DNA of 64,000 nt from Hirundichthys speculiger (taxonomy: Eukaryota > Chordata > Actinopteri > Beloniformes > Exocoetidae): positions 62,001 to 126,000 of the forward strand of contig JAGFBZ010000722.1 of assembly GCA_018398805.1 (NCBI GenBank), given 5' to 3'. The position numbers were made by a program, and so were the translations under genes. Below are positions 12,466-24,486 of this stretch, one piece after another. Positions within the stretch are counted from its first letter, which is position 1, and every line of letters starts with the position of its first letter. The notes under the pieces are model-generated. The model did not search any database. It had not been told where the DNA came from and was given only the letters and a program-made list of their open reading frames with translations.

Positions 12466-13208
12466 TAGAGGTCTTCACGGGTCCACTTTCATGGCCCCGA
12501 ACCTGAGTGGACCCGTGAAAAAGTTCGAGCCGAAACCGACCCGACCCGACCTATTATCATGAGTCCGGGGGTCAAACCCGAATGGACCCGCAATATTTGG
12601 ACCTGACCACGAACCGAAACCGAGTTACCCGAATAGAACCGAGACAATCCAGCCCATAGTTGCTCATGTTAAAGTTGTCTAGCGTTGAATAAAACTTGAT
12701 TTTCTTACCTAAAGTTGTCTTCTTCTACCCGGTTCAGTTGCTACATAGGCTACGTGATGTAAACAACAATAAATCCACGTCGTTATTTTCTCTGTGGATA
12801 CAGATGCTATTGGTAGCAACTGCTAACGCTAATAGCCTACACCGGTCAGGACGTGAATATGTTCTCTCATCCAGCGTTGTCATGTTGGCGATCCGTTGTG
12901 CTTTACAGCTGCCAGGCAAACCACTAATAACACGCTACGGCAACATGATTGTTTCATGACAAACACACCACGTTAATGAATAATTAATTTAACTGCCTCC
13001 AGTCCCTGACATTGGCTGCCACCACCAATATCTTTACCTCTCTCGAGTGAACGCGGACCCAGCCTGTCAGAGAGCACCGACCCGAGACTAACTGCACCGA
13101 TTCCGACCCAAACCCGGAGTCACGTCTTTTGAATGGACCTGAGACCTGATTCAGGTCAGGTCGGAACCTTGAGTTTTCAGGTTGTCGGGTTGTTCCGAAG
13201 ATCCTCTA
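12466..13208 (+). mobile_element. non-autonomous hAT element, TAGAGGTCTTC termini
   Basis: The left end TAGAGGTCTTCACGGG is matched, with a one-base gap, by the right end GAAGATCCTCTA. Flanks ctgcatac (12458-12465) and ctgtatac (13209-13216) agree at 7 of 8 bases. The subterminal parts carry repeated acccgac motifs. No transposase was seen. Confidence 0.85.
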
Positions 13209-15400
13209 CTGTATACCCGTCACGGTCTTCCTGTCCAGGTCCTGCCAAGTCTTTCACCACCTTTAACTGAGCTCATGACATTTTACAGTGAAGTCAAGGG
13301 AAAGGGATTAGGGAAAAGGCTAAAGGAAGTATTTGATTTATTTTAATATATGTGTATATATAACTTTATGATTTCTTTGCCTGTCTGTTGTGTTTAATAT
13401 GCTGCACCACCGTGGTTCTGTGTGAACAATGAAGGTCAAATATACATCTAAAGGTGTTGGGCAAAACTCAAAATCTGCATCAACGAAAGAGCCATTTTGG
13501 ATCCGACTTGACAGCGTATTATTTACGTCCAACGTCAAGTTGCAGGAACCCGCTGCTGAGACGTCTGAATGGTTGTGCTGAAATTCTGGTCGTTTGCTCA
13601 GAACTGGACAGTCGCCGGTTTGAATCCCTGCCCTGGTTAAGTCGGCAGTCGGTGGGACTCCCTGACGTGCTCATGAGCAGTACACGTGTGGGGAGCAGAC
13701 CAACAACAGAGTTCTTGTTGTTTCGGCCTTCGGCTGCCGATCACATGAGAGCTGCCAGTGATCATATGGAGGCGAGGGTCGGGGTCTGTGTGCGTTAGCG
13801 GCACCGCTGCTCTGCTTCGTCATGTGAAGAGGCGACATTTGTGCGCCTCGTAAACAAACGAAAAGGACGGAAATAATCTGGAGCAGAAGGGAGGAGGAGG
13901 ACGCCGAGGGTCAAACGGAGGCTACAGAGGTGTATTAAATGATGTGGCCCCCTGATTATTTTTAGGCCCCACACTCGCAGCAGCTCAGCATGAGGGGAGC
14001 ACACACGCTGGTGCCACCTGCTGACAGTATATCTGGTCTGTCGACAGCTCTGCATGTGTGCGCTCATTTTTGCTCCCTGCTTTGAGCACCACCCTAAACC
14101 TCCGTGGGGCCCAAAGACGGCTTCTGATGGGGGCAGGAAAGCAGTTCTGGGGGTCCCGCAGGGAAGCTGATGTAAACTCTGTTATGATTAATTTTTGGGT
14201 CAGGCCGTGCACGGAGAGTAACGTTGCAAACAGAAGGTCTGAAATAGCTTTGGCTCTTTGGCTCTGAATGTACTTTTATTGATCTTCTATTCCCAGAAAA
14301 GGAAGATGATCCATCTAAGATGGAAAAACAAGCTGGAAAAGCAGCAGTTTTGTTTTACAGATCCATCAACAGGAAGGAGGGATGTCTGTCTCTGTACGCC
14401 TGAAGGAAATGTGACTATTTCCAGAGTAATAATCTTTTTTTTCTGTGTTTGCAGGGGGACTGAATCCATCCGCTCTGAGCTGAGCTGTTAGCATCCCAAA
14501 GGTAAGCGGCTATTGATCATTTCCTGTTTACATGTGCTTATTTTGATCATTTTTACATGCTCGAAGGCATGACATTTTAACCAGAGATGTACGGATTTAA
14601 TTTTTTTTTCTCAAAGGTCTGATCTGCTGATTCCAAATTTGCTTTTCTAACGACTGCAACCAGCCACACCCATTAACAAAATCACTGAAAGATAGCAGAG
14701 GCTGCAGGCCGTGTGCTTTACAAATCAGTTTTGAGTTAAAAAGCAACATGTGTTTGCAGTAAAAGGGTTTTGAATTTAGCCCAGGGGTGAAGTAGTGATA
14801 TCACAATAGATAGCTTTTTAAGCCTCTGACAAAACTCTTAAAATGTGACTCCGCTGACGTGATCGTGTGGACGGGGTTCCTACAGGCAATAAGGGTCACA
14901 AAATTACAGGAATTTTCAAAGCTGGAAACTTTGACGTACTCGATAATATCTGAGGCATCCCTCAATCTCATGCACATAGCACACTGCTTACATCAGGGGT
15001 ATTGAGGCCACACCTCCTACGTGCACTGTGCAGTTCTTCTGTCACGTGCACAAATGATTTGTAGAACCCTGAACTACTGAGGCCACATGTTTGAGCCTGT
15101 GGAACACATAAAGTGATGTACGTTTGGATGATATTATGGGGTAAATGGATTTGATGGAGGATGTCGAGGCCCAGGAAGAAGGGAGCGCTGGGATAACTGA
15201 TAGTTTCAGCCCTTAGTCCCGAACATGGAAGTCTTTATGTTATACGTTTTCCCAGTTTGGTGTGGGAGAATTTTTTGGTTTTACTGGGTTTTCTCAGGAG
15301 GTCAGGCCTTAAATCCCAGCATCAACACTGGATTTCAGTGGCTTTGTTGATGAGTGGGAGCCTAAACATGATTCCTAAACATATGTAGCCAGAACAATGG
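13209..15400. other. no gene seen
   Basis: A tRNA-B-box-like ggtttgaatcc near 13618 hints at an old SINE. A possible degraded hAT end (agagatgtacggat) lies near 14584. Neither has a confirmed partner end. Confidence 0.5.
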
Positions 15401-16760
15401 TGTTTGGTATAATATTGTTTGGGATAATGCAGTTTGGAATAATGGTGTCTGGGATAACGGTGTTTGGAATGTTATTCTTTGGAATTACGATGTTTGGAAT
15501 AAGATTGCTCAGAATTAGGGTGTTTGGGATAACATTGTTTGGGATAACGGTATTTGGAATAAATGTATTTGGAACAGCGGTGTCTGGAATAATATTGTTC
15601 GGGATAACATTGTTTGGGATAACAGTGTTTGGAATGATAGTGTTTGGAATAATGGTGTCTGGAATAACGGTGTTTGGGATAGTGGTGTTTGGAATAACGG
15701 TGTTTGGGATAACGGTGTCTGGAATAATGGTGTTTGGAATAACGGTGTCTGGAATAACGGTGTTTGGAATAACAGTGTCTGGAATAATATTGTTCGGGAT
15801 AACATTGTTTGCGATAACGGTGTTTTGAATGATAGTGTTTGGAATAATGGTGTCTGGAATAACGGTGTTTGGGATAACGGTGTTTGGAATCACGGTGTCT
15901 GGAATAACAGTGTCTGGAATAAGGGTGTTTGGGATAATGGTGTTTGGAATCACGGTGTCTGGAATAACGGTGTCTGGAATAAGGGTGTTTGGAATAACGG
16001 TGTTTGGAATAACAGTGTTTGGAATAACGGTGTTTGGGATAATGGTGTTTGGAATAACGGTGTTTGGGATAACGGTGTTTGGAATCACGGTGTCTGGAAT
16101 AACGGTGTTTGGAATAAGGGTGTTTGGAATAACGGTGTCTGGAATAACGGTGTTTGGAATAATGGTGTTTGGAATAACGGTGTTTGGAATAATGGTGTTT
16201 GGGATAATGGTGTTTGGAATAACGGTGTTTGGAATAACGGTGTTTGGAATCACGGTGTCTGGAATATTGGTGTCTGGAATAAGGGTGTTTGGAATAACGG
16301 TGTCTGGAATAACGGTGTTTGGGATAACGGTGTTTGGAATCACGGTGTCTGGAATAACGGTGTCTGGAATAAGGGTGTTTGGAATAACGGTGTCTGGAAT
16401 AATGGTGTCTGGGATAATGGTGTTTGGAATAACGGTGTTTGGAATAATGCTGTTTGGGATAACTGTGTTTGGAATCACGGTGTCTGGAATAACGTCTGGA
16501 ATAAGGGTGTTTGGAATCACGGTGTCTGGAATAACGGTGTTTGGGATAACGGTGTTTGGGATAACAGTGTTTGGGATAATGGTGTTTGGAATCACGGTGT
16601 CTGGAATAACGGTGTTTGGGATAATGGTGTTTGGAATAACGGTGTTTGGAATAAGGGTGTTTGGAATAACGGTGTCTGGAATAACGGTGTTTGAGATAGC
16701 GGTGTCTGGAATAACGGTGTCTGGAATAACGGTGTTTGGGATAACGGTGTTTGGAGTAGG
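15401..16760. repeat. minisatellite of a 15-bp unit, about 90 copies
   Basis: Units are variants of tgtttggaataacgg, with gggat for ggaat, tgtct for tgttt, cacgg or aaggg for aacgg. Because the unit is 15 bp, length changes by whole units keep frame. The minus strand is open for 406 codons (IPNTV pentapeptides) and the plus strand for several hundred in two frames (VWNNG and ITVFG pentapeptides). One unit near 16495 is 3 bp short, which also preserves frame. No homologous protein is known to me; treated as non-coding satellite. Confidence 0.92.
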
Positions 16761-17799
16761 TCTTAGCCGTCTGTTACAGCTGTTACATCAGGTGATGCTG
16801 CTGCCACCTGTCGTGTCTCTGTTCATTCTCGTCCTCTGTCTGTTCTCAGCTTGAATCTTTGATCTGCTGTTCAGTGTCTTTTCCTGTTTTTAGATGGCGT
16901 GTGGTTGATAACAGACTGTAGCGTAGGTTATTATTCCATTATATTCATAGGTGGAAGCTCACTCAAATAAAGCTCTCTGTGTTCTTCTATTAACGCCCTG
17001 AAAGACACTAATTCATTTACAGTCTGTAAATATCCAACCAGACATAAAACTGGTCAGCGGCCAGATGATGGTTGGAAAATTATGGAGCACTTATACAAAT
17101 GTTCTTTTATTGGCTCTATGGTGGATTTGCCCACATGCATCAGGTATCACAGATAATTAATCCCTCCTGCTCTGCTCATAACAGACGGTTTTGTTTTTTT
17201 GTGTTTTTTTTTTTTTCTGTTAATGTGCGTTTTATCGTCTTTGGAAAAATAAATCCCCATGACTCCAGCGTTTAGCCACAGCCATTTGTGAGTGTGAGAG
17301 TTATGAACCTGTGGTGAGTACGAGGTAATTCCTGGACACTTGGACTACAAGTCTCAGGAGCCGTTTTGCAAACAGTCTGCGGGTTTTAGAATAAACACGG
17401 GGAAGTGGAAACCGTGTTTTCCGTGTTTCTGTGCTGTTTAATTCCATCCATGCACATGCAGTTTCTGTTACTGTTCGTTCGTTACGTCGTCAGAAAACAG
17501 ACTGATCCCCATTCTCTTTGATGTTTCAGGCCAAATTACTGTTTTATTGTTGTTTTTATTCATTTAAAAAAAAAAATAATAATAAAAAAAAAAATCAGCT
17601 TGGTTCTCCTGAGCAGCCACACCTGCACAAATATGAACACCACACCAGTGATCAGAAGAAACACGCCATCTGAACAAGTCTGTGGTATTTTGAAATGAGC
17701 TCTGCAGACTGGTGAAGGTTTTTCTTTTTTTTTTTTTTTTTTTTTGCAATGAGCCGAGATTTGTTAGGAGGAGCAGACCTTCAAAAGATTGAAGATCTC
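16761..17799. other. no gene seen
   Basis: Unrecognised, with A runs (17563-17595) and T runs (17205-17217, 17725-17745). Confidence 0.6.
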
Positions 17800-18360
17800 G
17801 GCCCCGATTGTACACCTCCCGTTAGCTGCTACCTGCAAATTGCGGGTTTATGAACCTCCGCTAACCGCTAATGATCTCTTTCGCTTCCCTAAAGCCGCTA
17901 CCCGTTATGCCGACTCCCTTACTCACATTGTAGGTGTGGCAATGGGCGTGTCTTTTGCGCTTTCCACAAACTCGGTATCTTGTGATTGTGGGTTGCGGGT
18001 AGCGGGTGGTCAGACCACCTGCTACCCAAAACTCACATGTCAGCGCGTGCAAGAGCGCATCCACATGGCGAAAATGTGCGTCCACCTGGTCACATGTGGA
18101 CGTGCACAAACGGCTCTACCTCTCCATAACCCATCATTGTACTACTTGCATACGTGCTCTTAAAGGCAATGGCTACTGACGCACTGATTGGTTTAACAGG
18201 TGGAACGCCCTAACCACTCCTATGCATAATGTAGCAGTTAGGGCAGGTAAGATCGCGGGTTTAGGGAGGTGGAAGATTGCGTTCTTTGCGGGGGAACGCC
18301 CCTCCTGCTACCCGCCATCCCTAAATAGCGGCTTTAGGAGTTTGGCGGAAGATCGGGCCC
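17800..18360 (+). mobile_element. Harbinger-like repeat family C, copy 1 (short)
   Basis: The left end GGCCCCGATTGTACACCTCCC corresponds to the right end GAAGATCGGGCCC. Flanking bases ctc occur on both sides, a possible 3-bp duplication. It shares caaattgcgggttta and tgtaggtgtggcaatggg with copies at 46031 and 49804. It lacks the internal block that the other two carry. Confidence 0.65.
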
Positions 18361-19635
18361 CTCGTCTGGAGCTGTTTCAGCACCGAGGTGCACCTGGGAC
18401 CGTGTAGAAGACAACACGAGCGCATCTCACCGATTGAAGCACCGCTGAAGCAACCATCACACCGTCTCTGGCTTCTCCAACAGAATAACGGTCCTCTGCA
18501 GGAGAAATCAACACAACAATCAGCAATAGTCCTGCTTAGACTACCGTTGCTGAGTCTAAGCCACTCAGGGTGCTCAAGCTTTTCACTCTGAAACGTTAGA
18601 ATATGGAAGTTTCCTCAATCAGATAATTTTACTATTATTAATCCTAATTTGATAAATGCTGCTATGATCGTTTGGACCATATTGAGTCGCGTTGAAGCGA
18701 TCTGTACTTAGTATGGAGTCGTTGTTGAACTTTGCCTCCTCCGCGGTCTTTTGTTGTTGAGCTGCATTCATGGATTGAAGTAAGGAGCTCAGGGGTCAGC
18801 GGTGCTCCTACCGCTGCTCACGTGGCGTCCACACGCGTGGAGCTCACACCAGCGTCCCCGGTGGAACTGGGAGGGGCTGTGTGGTCAAAATTATAATTAG
18901 TAGTTGTTGGTTTATTTATTTTAAACCTTAAAAAACATGTTTAAAACATATGAACTGCAAGTACATGCTGAGCTGAAATATAGAGCTTCTGATTAAAGCT
19001 TCTGAGTCCAGTCACAATGCTGAGCTCTGATGCTACATGTTTGGCGTGCACGCGTGCGTGCGTCCGTGCGTGGGACGTTATCCTGTTATCATTTAGCTTT
19101 GCAGTGAATTTTGCACAAACACAGCTGCTGTACTGGCGATCATATCAAAGTGGTGTGTAAAAATGTAAATATACACAGTGTGTGGTTTGGGCTGCTGTGA
19201 AGGAGTGGCCCGTGTTTCTCTGTTAAAAGGAGTTATTTCTGTTTGGTCCTGAATAGGCAGCTGGAAATATTCAGGATGTGGACAAACTTGAGAGCCATTG
19301 GTGATGACTTCAGGTTGGACCGCAGGACTGTTCCAGGACGCTTATGCGACGCCACTGCGGTTATTTCCAGTTGAATTAATCTTTCATCAAGAATTGAAGA
19401 CAGTAGCGTTGATGTGCTGCGTGGAGCCTTCTCCAGGGCATCCTGAAGATTCTCAGTGGGGTCGACGTCTGGACCCTGATGAATCCTGCCGTTGGTGTCT
19501 TGGACTGTGGTTGAGCCATCAGGGAAGAGCATTCATTGATCTAGAAACCGGCTCATTCAGTACGTTCTTTAGTCGACTCAAACATTGCCAAACCTGCGCC
19601 CGACCAACTGAAGCGACCCCGGATCATAATACTGC
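18361..19635. other. no gene seen
   Basis: Unrecognised. It includes a gcgtgcgtgcgt run near 19050. Confidence 0.6.
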
Positions 19636-21006
19636 TAGGGATGCACTGTTTTTTAAAACCGATACCAATTACCGATAACTTGCAGCTCCTAAAGATAACA
19701 CACACATATACCTAAGATCATTACATCAATACTAGGAAAAAAACCAAAAATTGTTTTGACTCCTTAAATGAACAGATATTTATTTTTTCCAATGAAAAAC
19801 CTCTCAAACATTTTCATAAAGCTATCAAACAAACCTATATAATATCTCACATTAACTTAAATAAGGTTCATTACTGACTGATATAAAAAATAAAGGCTCC
19901 TTGAACTAATGGAAATACATGCATCAAAATTACTAACTGAAAAAGATTAACATTTAAAGGATTTTGGCTTGTGGTTCCATTTAAATTAATACCTTTAATT
20001 AAAGTAAATGAGGTTGAGTATTATTTTTTTTTATCTCATGAAAGCTTTAGATGAGAGAGATGAGTAAGAGGGAAGGGGAAGGGAGACTTTCTGCTGGCTA
20101 GCTCACATTAGCGTTAGCTCGCATTAGCGCGATTTCAAAACTCCATGGAAGCGATGGTTATGTTTCAGGTGGCTGATCAGGTTTGACGTATTAAAGCTTG
20201 TGCTATTTTTCCCTCCTTCGCTTGGAACATTTGTCATAAATAATTAGCCAACTATCTTCTTCTGAAACTTAAATAAAGGTCCATACAATCACCGCCATGT
20301 TGTTTGTTTTAATCAGCTTGCTGTGTCACATGCTGCATTCAAGGTGTAACGTAAATTCCCTTGTTCCCTTGTTTGCGAGTCGTTCTTTCGGCCTTATCTG
20401 TTTTTTTCTATTTTTTCAATTTCCCACATGTGTAACATGTGGGAAAATACCGCGAATATCAATTAAAGTCTGCAACAACCAAAATTATGACCGAGTTAAC
20501 AAGTTGTTTTCTGGCATGAGGGGGTATTCTTGATTTTCCTTACCCAGATAGCAAACTGACGTTGAATCAACGTTGAAAGAGTGTCAAAAGTGATATTGAT
20601 TCAACGTTGAAAGCGCAAAGGAATTCCACCCTTCTTCAACGTTGAGGTCACTGACAACGTTGATTCAACCATCATCTAAATGGTAGTCTGCAGGCACATT
20701 GTAGTGTATTTTTATGTTGAATCAACGTCAGGATTCAACCATCACCTGCCATTTAGATGATGGTTGAATCCTGACGTTGATTCAATGTCAGTTTGCTATC
20801 TGGGTATTGAGTAATCGTTTTCCTGATTATGCCGACGTTACTTGAACATAACATTCACTGCCGGTCATTCAAGGCTCAGAGGGAGCGAGACGCTGCCGTG
20901 TTGACAAAAATATACATGTTATCGGGGCTGTTAGGCGTGATATCGGACTTATCGGAGTGACATCATAATTTCATGTTATCGGCCCGACAGTTATCGTGCA
21001 CCTCTA
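19636..21006 (+). mobile_element. non-autonomous hAT element, 1.37 kb, with nested insertion
   Basis: The left end TAGGGATGCAC and right end GTGCACCTCTA match at 9 of 11 positions. Both sides carry the perfect 8-bp duplication aatactgc (19628-19635 and 21007-21014). Subterminal sequence has repeated taccgata and ttatcgg motifs. No transposase was found. A smaller foldback element sits at 20543-20804. Confidence 0.9.
20543..20804 (+). mobile_element. 262-bp foldback MITE nested in the hAT element
   Basis: Perfect terminal inverted repeats CCCAGATAGCAAACTGAC are flanked by TA on both sides. The interior repeats the palindromic core caacgttga and holds a perfect 28-bp inverted repeat (20717-20744 with 20758-20785, 13-base loop). 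A second arm at 20662-20683 can also pair exactly over 22 bases with 20749-20770. Confidence 0.85.
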
Positions 21007-22872
21007 AATACTGCCCCCCATAGGCTTTCATGGTGGACACGAGGGACGTTCTCACCCTGATGGCCCCATCACTTTAGAAGAGGTGACTCTCAACCACTGT
21101 TTGTTTTCCGGTACCGGTACCAGTATCTCGGCACCTTCAGTTCTCCTTCCTTCGCTGTCTTCAGTTAGGTTTCACAGAACGTTTAGGTGGTTCTGCACAG
21201 ATCATCCAGGATGACGGTTCACCAGCATCCCTCCAGGTTTCAACCCTGAGCTGGACCGTTCTTGGTTGCAGCGATCGGTTCATTTGAAGAGGCTGAGATG
21301 ATTCTCCGTTGTGTTGGTGAGCGTGTTGGAATGAAAAACCCAGCAGATCCCAGGAGGACGTAACATGAAGCTGACACACACACACACAGTGGTGTGTTCC
21401 ACGTTTGGTGTGCAGAACAAATGGGGTCTATTTTTGCTCTGAAAAGTAAACAGGAAGTTGATTCTGAATGGATCTGCTGCAGACAGATCTGGAGAGGTGG
21501 TGGTCACTCTGAATGTGGAAAACAGGCCACGGCAACGTAAAAGTCAGCGTGATGTCAAATGAAACTCCCACCGGTTCTCCGCATGGATCTCCCTTCCTCG
21601 CATTGAGAGATGAAGGCAGATGTCGATGTGGAGCGGAGGAAATGATGTAACGGCTGCCGCGGGTCCCGGGGGAAGTGATATCATTGTTGCTGGATCAGCA
21701 GGCGGCTCCCGGCTTCTCTTCTTCTGCTTCCTCCGCCTCTACTTCCTGTGTGAGAGCAGCCAAACATTTCTGTGCCGAAAACGACGCAGTGATTCAGACT
21801 GCCTTCACAATACAAACCAGACTGTTGCTAAAAAAGAAAAACAATGTGCGCCACATTCACGCTGACCTTTTTCTCCCAAAGCAGAGTTTGACTTTCATTT
21901 AACCCGTGATGGATGGTTCTGAAAGGTCCTTGGTCTTCCATCGGCTCGATGAAGTGGAGGCCTGAAGCCGTCAGATTTCCAAACCGAAGCACATGAGCTG
22001 CGCTCAGGCACCGCAACCTTATGGAGCTAAACCAGGGTCAAAGGTTTTAGTAATTCAAAACAAAAACTTAAAGATGAATTCAGACAAAGATTATCTCTTT
22101 ATACCGTGACTGGTCCGGTCTTAGCAGCTAAATGTATGTCGGGTTTTCACTGTCAACCAAGTGAAAGTGGTATGAAGAAAGCATTTATTAGGACATTAAC
22201 AGTCCGAACTGTCCCTAAAGGCAACGTGTTTGAGGAGGGTTCTCAGCCCTGTCAGTCATGATGCCCCACGCCCCCCCACGTTACATCAGGGACAGAAGTC
22301 TGAACCTGGAAAAATATGATCTGAATTCTGAAAATGTGAAATTTGTAAGTGGTAAAAAAAAAAAATAAGAGTGTGTTAAAGTGAAAATTAAAAGTAAATA
22401 ATTTATTCAAAGGGATTTGAAATTTGAATGAAAATAATAACTAAACTGAGAAAAACTCTGCCTTTAAAATATTTATTTAAATATGTTGTTGTATTTTACA
22501 AAGTTCAATGTCAAAAATTCAACTTTCAGTTTCAAAGTTTTATTTTTCATCTTTAAGCTTTTGTTTTGTAGCAACAAACCTTCTGACCCTGATTTAACTC
22601 CATACCACCTCGCCGGCCTCACAGACGGCGTCGCGGCAGAACCCAGCGCCGTCGTGTAGGGGGGATTATAAGGGCCCACAGCCCGCTAGGGCCCACACAC
22701 AGCCCCCAGTAGCCTCTATGACAAAATGATTATGCGTACACTGAACTAATATATATTCATACCAATGACTCCGAATTAAAACAAACCCACAAGTCATACA
22801 ATATTCAAATTTTAATCATTTCAATAACCCCCTTGGCCCCTTTTTAAAAAAGCGAACTCCAGCAGGGTTAGG
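21007..22872. other. no gene seen before the hAT-like exon
   Basis: Unrecognised up to about 22.64 kb. From there, gggcccac motifs lead into the hAT-like exon and may be its 5' end. Confidence 0.5.
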
Positions 22873-22984
22873 ATGGCCCCCAAAAAACACAAGTCTGGAC
22901 ACCAAAAAGGACTTGAGGAAGAGGCCAGGATTAGGAGCAGCAGAGCAGCGGCCCAGGACCTTAAAAACATTTTTTCTGTGAAAG
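22873..22984 (+). pseudogene. hAT-like transposase, first exon
   Basis: ATG then MAPKKHKSGHQKGLEEEARI and on to DLKNIFSVK (37 codons), ending phase 1 at gtgagg. A Lys/Gly-rich start followed by a helix and a hydrophobic KNIF end is typical of the N-terminus of Ac-like hAT transposases of the ZMYM/ZNF862-related kind. It joins in frame to 24394-24486. The catalytic part is absent. Confidence 0.5.
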
Positions 22985-23110
22985 GTGAGGGTAAAACTAC
23001 TGAGGGTGGCTGAAACAATTAGGCTACTTGTTCATTCATTTCTGTCTGTAACATTAGGTTTGACGGGGCGGAGGCTGGAGCCTGCGTTAACTGTCATCTG
23101 CCCGCGCTAC

Positions 23111-23729
23111 CAGGGCCGGCTCTACCCAATTTGGTGCCCTAGGCAAGATTACACCCCGGTGCCCCCCACCCCCCAGCCCCCGAGCCCACTAGAATTCAAT
23201 GACAACAACCAACTGAGCAATCACGATGCCCATGCCCAAAGTCTCTGCCGTTGTTTAACGTTACTTCAACATAGCTAGCTCAAATAAAAAGTTTTCACCC
23301 AAAACGGCATAAAAAAAGAGAACGCATTAATGTTACCTTTATATTGCGACTTCTTCTTCTCCTCCTCTTTTCTTCTCTTTCTGTTCTGCGCACCTGAGGG
23401 CTTGGACGGCCTTTTCATCCTCGCAAATTACACCTGTCCGAGATCGTCTTCCACTTGATCTGCCCTGACCTGCCTTGACCTCTGATCCGCGCACCATGAT
23501 CCAGACCCAATAACGACACGTCACGTGCTCACACATACTTTAGGAACATGTCACTGTTTATTTATTTGTAATGTTAATATGTAATTTTCTATGCCAGTGG
23601 GCATAGAAAATTATTATTTTATTATTATTTTCCTTCAAGGCTAAGGGGGACTGGCGGCGTGGCGGCGCCCCTCCAGCGGATGGCGCCCTAGGCGGCCGCC
23701 TATATCGCCTATGCCAAGAGCCGGCCCTG
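23111..23729 (+). mobile_element. non-autonomous hAT element, CAGGGCCGGCTCT termini
   Basis: The left end CAGGGCCGGCTCT is matched exactly on the right over 13 bp. A perfect 8-bp duplication cgcgctac lies on both sides (23103-23110 and 23730-23737). It sits in the intron between the two hAT-like exons and is therefore younger than that element. Confidence 0.92.
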
Positions 23730-24393
23730 CGCGCTACCCTCTGGACAAGTCACCAGTTCATTTAAAAAAATAAAAAAGTTGCTAGTTCATTGTAGAGTAA
23801 TGGTTCCTAGAGTAGCTATAACTGAACGTTACTAATTTAGGGGCTACAGTCAGTGACTGTGTGTTTCACACATATCATTGTTGGACAGCGCTCCAGTATG
23901 GGCCCAGTATGCGCCCAGTATGCTCCAGTATGCGCCCACTCAGAGGCTGCACTGAATTGTATTATGATGCATTCAAGTTCTACTCAGTAATTATGAACAT
24001 CTGATGAAGGTCAGTTACGATATCATGATGTGTTCAATATGGTCTTGTGAAAATGTGTTATTAGTGGGACATTTGAATTGTCCTAAATACCAAGAAGTTA
24101 AATGTTCAAAGATTTGTTGTTGTTTGTTTTCATAGCAATATAAAATAAAAGACACCATAATAGCTGACAACAACAAAGTAAAAAAGACTATTAAGAATTT
24201 TGGACAGTTTACACTGATTTTGAATGGCTTAAAAATATCTTTTGCCTGAGAAAGTGAAGCTGTCCACCTAGAGCTATGGTACTAAGAAGCCCATTTAGAT
24301 TTTGTCCAAGAATAGATTAGTTCTGCATTAGTTTTTCCATGAAACATAACATTTAATGTTTACAGTATATATAATAGAACAATAAACCTTTAG

Positions 24394-24486
24394 GCTCTGT
24401 TGCTCCAGAATCAGCAGTGGCTGCTTCATCTGAGTTTGACCCCACAGCAGATGCTCCCCCCCAGCAGTCCAATGATGCCTTTGATG
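24394..24486 (+). pseudogene. hAT-like transposase, second exon
   Basis: After a tttag acceptor the split Gly codon is completed and the frame reads SVAPESAVAASSEFDPTADA then PPQQSNDAFD before gtgagt. It is acidic and Pro/Ser-rich, as the linker before the TTF zinc finger usually is. No third exon was found before the sequence becomes unrelated at about 24.94 kb. Confidence 0.45.

Noticed and set aside
13600..13640. tRNA-like B box ggtttgaatcc
   Set aside because: No cloverleaf can be drawn around it; at most an old SINE trace.
15375..16694. 406-codon minus-strand and 289- or 341-codon plus-strand frames as real proteins
   Set aside because: They are translations of a 15-bp satellite, open on both strands, with no surrounding gene structure; kept only as a finding to test.
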